From: JASJBU01 sp965372385
Lineage (GTDB): Bacteria; Pseudomonadota; Gammaproteobacteria; Chromatiales; Chromatiaceae
Direction of reading: 5' to 3'
NCBI GenBank assembly: GCA_965372385.1
Contig: CBDVCD010000224.1
Coordinates: 1 to 6,130 of the forward strand
DNA length: 6,130 bases
A model generated the notes under the pieces. It was given only the letters and a program-made list of their open reading frames with translations, searched no databases and had not been told where the DNA came from. The translations under genes were made by a program, and so were the position numbers. Positions 1 to 3,908 of this stretch are shown one piece after another (position 1 is the first letter of the stretch; each line of letters begins with the position of its first letter).

Positions 1-60
1 GCCATGGTTGGCAACTCCACATCTAGTACTAACCGCACTCAGATGGATACCCCCCAATAG
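1..60 (+). CDS. Possible C-terminal end of a plus-strand gene, 5' part outside window
   Basis: Frame 1 is open from the first base and ends at TAG (58-60), giving a 19-residue tail ending in RTQMDTPQ. The tail is polar and looks disordered, and I do not recognise the protein. The main support is position: the stop lies 11 bases before a strong intrinsic terminator that points the same way. Frame 2 is also open from the window edge to about position 146, but it runs through the terminator, so it is the weaker candidate. If this reading is right, the gene ends here intact and is not interrupted by the insertion sequence further right. Confidence 0.3.
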   Translation, partial: AMVGNSTSSTNRTQMDTPQ

Positions 61-71
61 TTATATAAAAT

Positions 72-108
72 TGCCGACGGGAAATGGATGTCTTCGTCGG
101 TATTTTTT
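72..108 (+). terminator. Rho-independent terminator
   Basis: The arms CCGACG (74-79) and CGTCGG (95-100) form a perfect GC-rich stem. It can be extended outward by a G-T and a T-A pair and inward by two G-T wobbles. The loop is about 11 bases, and a run of six T follows (103-108). This is a classic plus-strand intrinsic terminator and fits the end of the gene stopping at 58-60. On the minus strand the stem is followed by a weaker T-rich run (AATTTTATAT), so some bidirectional activity is possible. Confidence 0.75.
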
Positions 109-237
109 CAGGTCAACTAGGATAAAAAAAGCAATTAACAACTAGTATAGGAAGCTTTCAACAAAGTTTAATCAAGAATAAAAATTTAAGAATTAATTAT
201 TTGTGCACTCCACAGAGAGGTTTTTAAAAAAATAAAA
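109..237. other. AT-rich intergenic stretch left of the insertion sequence
   Basis: This stretch is strikingly AT-rich with A and T homopolymer runs (for example 221-237), and I see no credible reading frame. A possible minus-strand promoter-like pair (TTGAAA near 156-161, TTAATT 17 bases further on) is too weak to call. AT-rich DNA of this kind is a plausible landing site for an insertion sequence. Confidence 0.5.
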
Positions 238-260
238 GGGGGGGGTTAACTAGCGCCTCC
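238..260 (+). repeat. Left terminal inverted repeat of the IS
   Basis: Eight G (238-245) are followed by TTAACTAGCGCCTCC. Compared with the reverse complement of 1270-1292, there are three mismatches, at positions 6, 7 and 10 from the tip. The inner 13 bases are identical. This is the end next to the transposase stop codon. Confidence 0.85.
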
Positions 261-280
261 CACCACTATATATTGTGGTG
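261..280 (-). other. Stem-loop across the transposase stop codon
   Basis: CACCAC (261-266) pairs perfectly with GTGGTG (275-280) around an AT-rich loop (TATATATT). The hairpin covers the last codons and the TAG stop (266-268) and abuts the left inverted repeat. There is no T-run after it on the minus strand, so it is not a standard terminator. It could slow readthrough or protect the transposase mRNA end, which is inference. Confidence 0.4.
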
Positions 281-1252
281 CTGCCAATCAAAGCCATGAG
301 CAATTTCAGGCTCGATTATGGGTCCCGTCGTGACAGCCTGTTCAAGCAATTTCCGAAAAACCAGTCCACGGCTACGTGATGTGCGACGGTTGAATCGAAA
401 AGTAAATTCCTCCAGATAAGATTGCAAATGCTCAACACGGACCGACCCCTGATGTGTACCAAGAATCCACCGCTTGAGTAGACTCGCAACGCGATGGACG
501 CCAGGCATAGAGACGTGTGCCGGGTCATCACTGGACGAAAGCACCGTCTTTTGGTGCACATAACCCTTCTGTTGCAGATTGTTGTATCCGCTCCAACCAT
601 CGGTTTGTACGGTATCCCCCGTGGTCACTACATCACTGACAAATGCAATCAACTGATCTCCTGATGCATCAGGAATATGGCGCATCCGAACTCGACCAAA
701 CCCCTTTGGAACTTTGATCTCAACAGCAATCACAACTATAGCTTTATCGGCTCCACGTCCTCGCTTGCCACCATGATCGACACCCACAAGGCTCTCATCA
801 ACTTCAACAATCCCTGACAGCTGCTCTCTTTCACTCCGCACCATAGCAATACGATACCGGTGAAGCATCTTCCATGCGGTACGGTAGCTTGTGCCTAATG
901 TTCGTTGCAGTGTTTTTGCAGATAAACCATTCTTGGCTGTTGTCATGTGCCAAGCAGTCTCGAACCAAGTCGTAAAGGGAGTGCGTGTTTTATCGAAGAT
1001 CGTACCTCTAGTGGCGGATGTTTGGTGGCGACATCGAGGGCAAACCAGTCTTCCCCGAGTTTGATGCCATGGCTTTGAAACAGTGCTACATGAAGGGCGG
1101 ATAAAACCATTAGGCCAGCGTAGCTTCTCTAAATAGGTAATACAGGATTCCTCGTCAGGAAACCACTCCACAAACTCCCGATATAATCGTGGGTAGTCAC
1201 GCCCTGCCTCGAGGCTTAGCAACGACTTCTCTTTATTTCGTAAATCTTCCAC
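266..1252 (-). CDS. IS1595-family (ISXO2-like) DDE transposase
   Basis: This 328-residue protein would cut and join the ends of its own element. The N-terminal part (about residues 24-50) has the family's helical lead-in ending in LRWPNGF. A zinc ribbon comes next, with C55, C71 and C74 present, but the first expected cysteine of the CPxC knuckle is R52 (RPSC). The motif QTSATRGTIFDKTRTPF (77-93) is typical of this family. The catalytic core shows VDES (D152) and QTDGWSGY (D218). The third position of the triad falls at H253 (VHRVASLLKR), with K260 after it. Subgroups of this family are known to vary at the third residue, so histidine alone does not prove inactivity. The C-terminus has the usual YLEEFTFRFNRR (279-290). 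The start is GTG at 1250-1252. An in-frame TAG in the right inverted repeat limits any upstream extension. The length is normal and there is no frameshift. Confidence 0.9.
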   Translation of the reverse strand: MEDLRNKEKSLLSLEAGRDYPRLYREFVEWFPDEESCITYLEKLRWPNGFIRPSCSTVSKPWHQTRGRLVCPRCRHQTSATRGTIFDKTRTPFTTWFETAWHMTTAKNGLSAKTLQRTLGTSYRTAWKMLHRYRIAMVRSEREQLSGIVEVDESLVGVDHGGKRGRGADKAIVVIAVEIKVPKGFGRVRMRHIPDASGDQLIAFVSDVVTTGDTVQTDGWSGYNNLQQKGYVHQKTVLSSSDDPAHVSMPGVHRVASLLKRWILGTHQGSVRVEHLQSYLEEFTFRFNRRTSRSRGLVFRKLLEQAVTTGPIIEPEIAHGFDWQHHNI

Positions 1253-1269
1253 CCCTACATCTTGTACCA

Positions 1270-1292
1270 GGAGGCGCTAGTTGACTACCCCC
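1270..1292 (-). repeat. Right terminal inverted repeat of the IS
   Basis: This is the reverse complement of the left end with three mismatches (20 of 23 identical). It lies about 17 bases upstream of the transposase GTG start, so the transposase promoter must overlap this end or lie outside the element. I see no convincing -35/-10 pair here. Confidence 0.85.
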
Positions 1293-1479
1293 TTTTGTTG
1301 AATACCCATTGAGCAAATCCGCAAGACATCGCTGCCGGCGTCCTGCCTCTCGCGACACTGGCACCTCCCTGTGTGGCGTAGCTGGACTAATTTGAGGAAT
1401 TTACGATTGAAAATCGTCCAAGGATTGCCTGAAAAGGGGCGTGAGATAGGACAAATCTTTTTTTCCGTGGCCCTCATAC
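1293..1479. other. Gene-poor junction between the IS and the HD-CBS-HEPN gene
   Basis: I see no convincing gene here. A 66-codon minus-strand frame (ATG at 1475-1477, stop TAG inside the right inverted repeat at 1277-1279) is open. It has no recognisable domain, its last codons lie within the IS end, and it starts directly after the HD gene stop. A small perfect hairpin, ACGATT-GAA-AATCGT, lies at 1403-1417 but has no T-run. No intrinsic terminator for the minus-strand operon is apparent. It may have been displaced when the IS arrived, or termination may be Rho-dependent. Confidence 0.4.
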
Positions 1480-2799
1480 CTAATCCAGCATCCGAATTGA
1501 CATCCGCGCAATCTGTGCCCAGTCATAGGTGGATATGTCCTGGGCATGCGCCAGATTGTTACGTAGCGACTGAAACTGTTTCAGTACCTTCTTGGCTGCG
1601 CTCCTGGAACTAAAATCGAGCATGGAAAGCAGTTCGGAATCATTGATAAGCAGCAGGCCCTTGTCCGCCAGTTGCAGGCAATCGATCAAATCACAGTGCT
1701 GATTGAGCCGTTGTCTCTCCGATTGCAGGTTCTGCGCCACCTTCAGTCTTGCTTCCGGTATCAGACCCTGCCACTCGGCATGGCCGAAATGGCTCCTGAC
1801 CAACTCCGTTATGCGCATCTCCGTCAACGTAATGAGGCCAAAAAGCCACATGCGTACGTACGGCTTGTTGACGTCATCGCGGCTGATGACACCCTGGATC
1901 TGCCCCAACAGAGAGACGAAACAGTAATCGTGCCGGGTCAGTGCATGGATCACCTCCGCAAACCCCGTGTCGCCGGAGAGCACTTGATCGGAGGAAAAGG
2001 CCCGGCTGAGTGTGCCGCAAATGCCTTCCGCTACAAGATGGGGCAGGGTGATGAACCCCGTTACTTCGCCGCCAATCCGTACGGTTGCCACGTGGCGATG
2101 GTGTTCGTTGAGCGAATCTCTTGCCCGTGCAATAGGTGTTTCGGCATCGAATGAAAGCAGCGGTTCCGCGATATCCTTGGCCGTGAAGATATCGTTGTAC
2201 TGTCGCTTGAAGTGAGACCTGAAGACAATGTCCTCGGAAGGGCCGGTATCGGGGGTTTCCCTGTCCGCCTGCAGATTCCCAAGGTGCGCAATGCTCTTTG
2301 CCATGGTGTTGCGGGCGCGGCGCATGAGCCCTTCGTCTGCTTTCGTCAGCACCCCGAGCAAAGGCTCCATTTCATTCAAATAAACCCGGGCAAAACGCGC
2401 GTCGTGCCTGGAGATGTCCTTGCAATTGTCGATCAGGTCGGCCAGCTTTATTGTCTGCCCGCGACCGGATGCCCGCGCCAAGTGCTCCCTGTCGATGGCC
2501 TTTCTCACTGCACGGTTGCCATCGCCAGGTTTGCTGACATCGGTCAGCTCCCGGACCAGCTGTGCGACCGAAAAATTGAATTCCCGTTCGATCTCATCGA
2601 GCGTGGCCGGCGTGTCTTCGACGACATCGTGCAGCCATGCCGCTGCAATCATCTCCTCGTCATCGGTCACTGAGGCAACGATCTTCGCGACCTGTTCCAG
2701 GTGAACGGCGTAGGGCTGGTGGTTGTACTTGCGGCGGTGATCGATGCGCTGATGGGCTTCCGTCGCAAAGCGAATGGCCCGGTTGACGAGATCAGACAT
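1480..2799 (-). CDS. RelA/SpoT-like HD hydrolase fused to CBS pair and HEPN-like C-terminus
   Basis: This is a 439-residue, probably cytoplasmic protein. Residues about 5-150 form an HD domain of the (p)ppGpp-hydrolase type. It has an RKYNHQPYAVH lead-in with H33, LHDVVEDT with H57/D58 and E61/D62, and IKLADLIDN with D121 and N125. These match the metal-binding and catalytic set of Rel hydrolase domains. No synthetase domain follows. Residues about 197-312 look like two CBS repeats, each with the hydrophobic strand pattern before ITLPHL and ISRDDV. CBS pairs usually sense adenosine nucleotides. The all-helical C-terminus (about 320-439) ends with RNNLAH (R413 to H418), an Rx4H signature of HEPN RNases. 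I prefer ATG 2797-2799 over ATG 2881-2883. The longer form adds 28 residues that overlap the channel gene by 67 bases and resemble nothing. The chosen start lies 17 bases after the channel stop, with a weak AGAG ribosome site (2807-2810). The function is inferred; the substrate could be another nucleotide. Confidence 0.8.
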   Translation of the reverse strand: MSDLVNRAIRFATEAHQRIDHRRKYNHQPYAVHLEQVAKIVASVTDDEEMIAAAWLHDVVEDTPATLDEIEREFNFSVAQLVRELTDVSKPGDGNRAVRKAIDREHLARASGRGQTIKLADLIDNCKDISRHDARFARVYLNEMEPLLGVLTKADEGLMRRARNTMAKSIAHLGNLQADRETPDTGPSEDIVFRSHFKRQYNDIFTAKDIAEPLLSFDAETPIARARDSLNEHHRHVATVRIGGEVTGFITLPHLVAEGICGTLSRAFSSDQVLSGDTGFAEVIHALTRHDYCFVSLLGQIQGVISRDDVNKPYVRMWLFGLITLTEMRITELVRSHFGHAEWQGLIPEARLKVAQNLQSERQRLNQHCDLIDCLQLADKGLLLINDSELLSMLDFSSRSAAKKVLKQFQSLRNNLAHAQDISTYDWAQIARMSIRMLD

Positions 2800-2816
2800 T
2801 AGCTCGCTCTTTACTT

Positions 2817-3869
2817 TTAACCACCCAAAAAAGTGATTATGGTAATTATCATGATGATGAAATAGATCAGTGGATATACCCACAGCCCATAGCGGTCAAT
2901 GGATTCCACGACTTCATCACGTCCCAGGTTTTGCAGGCGTTTCAGCTGCACATTGATCAGCACCACGATGCTGGTGGTGATAAAGGTCGATACCAGGAAG
3001 GCATCGAGAAAAGTGATGTAGCCGAGTTTCGGCAGTTCGTGGGCGATAGTGAAATTGAAGGCGATAAAGATTAATAGATTGGCGCCGGACAGATCGATGC
3101 GCTTGCTGTAATCCTTCAGAAAAAAGGTAAACCAGGAGACGATGATGATCAATGCCACCGGGATAAAGATCTTTGTGATGTAGTATACAACATGCCGCTT
3201 GGCGGTAAAGGAGAGTGTAAGCCGTGAACTTGAAACGCCAGAGGTCTCTTCACTGCTGGAGATTCTGGTGGAGTATCCGGTGACTAACCATTCTTCTTCG
3301 CCCAGGTCTTCATTCACCCTTGAGTAACCTGCCAACTCTTTGAACAAGTATTGATCCAATGGAAACATACTATCAAGATGTATCTCAAATAACTGGGTGT
3401 CAAAGGGAAAGTGTCTGAAGTCGAAATGGGGTGCCTGCAATACGACGGTGTAATGTTCCAGATAATTGACTTCGCCCTGCGGTGTAATCGATATCAGGCT
3501 GTTCTTTGAGTGAGACCTGCCTTGCTGGTTGTAGATAACCACAGCGGGAAATCGGGTTCCCTTCTTCAGCGTCAGTGCCTTGAAGGCATCTTTGCTCACC
3601 ATCATGATGCCCGTGTTCTCGCTGGGATCATAGGCAAGCAGAGGATCCTCCCATCTTGCTTTAATGGAAATTACCGCAGTGAAATTTTTCTTCTTCTGAT
3701 TGATCTCCACGATCTGATGCAGGCGCAGACCCACCTCAACCGGTACCGCGCCCGAATCTGATGGACTCTCCTTGGCTTCCACCCTCTGGGCAGTGAGTAT
3801 GGATAGCAAAATTAATAACAGTATCGGCCAGAAGCCTGAACGCGAGACCAGGTTAAGATACACAGCCAT
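2817..3869 (-). CDS. Prokaryotic pentameric ligand-gated ion channel (Cys-loop receptor family)
   Basis: This 350-residue inner-membrane channel subunit is expected to form a pentamer with a periplasmic ligand-binding domain. It has a signal peptide (1-32, hydrophobic core WPILLLILLSIL, likely cleavage after VEA). A beta-rich extracellular domain follows (about 40-225), with ARWEDPLL (71-78) in the usual W-x-D position and the Pro-loop FDFRHFPFD (149-157). Four membrane helices follow: M1 about 226-250, M2 about 257-279, M3 about 285-307, M4 about 328-347. The M2-M3 linker ELPKLGYIT contains the conserved proline (P280). There are no cysteines at all, as expected for bacterial members that lack the disulfide of animal receptors. 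The M3-M4 loop is short, also typical of bacteria. Length is normal. ATG 3867-3869 is supported by GGAG nine bases upstream. The ligand and ion selectivity cannot be read from the sequence. Confidence 0.92.
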   Translation of the reverse strand: MAVYLNLVSRSGFWPILLLILLSILTAQRVEAKESPSDSGAVPVEVGLRLHQIVEINQKKKNFTAVISIKARWEDPLLAYDPSENTGIMMVSKDAFKALTLKKGTRFPAVVIYNQQGRSHSKNSLISITPQGEVNYLEHYTVVLQAPHFDFRHFPFDTQLFEIHLDSMFPLDQYLFKELAGYSRVNEDLGEEEWLVTGYSTRISSSEETSGVSSSRLTLSFTAKRHVVYYITKIFIPVALIIIVSWFTFFLKDYSKRIDLSGANLLIFIAFNFTIAHELPKLGYITFLDAFLVSTFITTSIVVLINVQLKRLQNLGRDEVVESIDRYGLWVYPLIYFIIMIITIITFLGG

Positions 3870-3878
3870 CAGCGGTTT

Positions 3879-3882
3879 CTCC
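3879..3882 (-). promoter_or_regulatory. Shine-Dalgarno site of the channel gene
   Basis: GGAG on the minus strand lies nine bases before ATG 3867-3869. It sits in the 39-base gap after the cytochrome stop. It fixes the channel start and shows independent translation initiation within the likely operon. I see no terminator in this gap. Confidence 0.65.
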
Positions 3883-3908
3883 GGTCAAGATTGATGCAGC
3901 AGACCCCA

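Larger units (their letters stand above)
238..1292 (-). mobile_element. IS1595-family insertion sequence, about 1055 bp
   Basis: Two imperfect 23-bp terminal inverted repeats (238-260 and 1270-1292) bracket one transposase gene that fills nearly the whole element. The length and the single-ORF design fit the IS1595 family. The ends match at 20 of 23 positions and share the 13-base core AACTAGCGCCTCC, with a run of G at the outer tips. The next bases outward also mirror each other (AAAA at 234-237, TTTT at 1293-1296), so the true tips may lie a few bases further out. I found no 8-bp direct repeat flanking the element, although this family normally makes one. The flanks read AAATAAAA on the left and TTTTGTTG on the right. 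Confidence 0.85.

Noticed and set aside
316..600. 94-codon minus-strand frame inside the transposase
   Set aside because: It is a shifted frame within the intact transposase with no slippery site suggesting programmed frameshifting.
1403..1417. Hairpin as a terminator for the minus-strand operon
   Set aside because: The stem is only six AT-rich pairs and no T-run follows on the minus strand.
1371..2704. Several plus-strand open frames opposite the HD-CBS-HEPN gene
   Set aside because: They show no domains and low-complexity composition, and they lie antisense to a well-supported gene.
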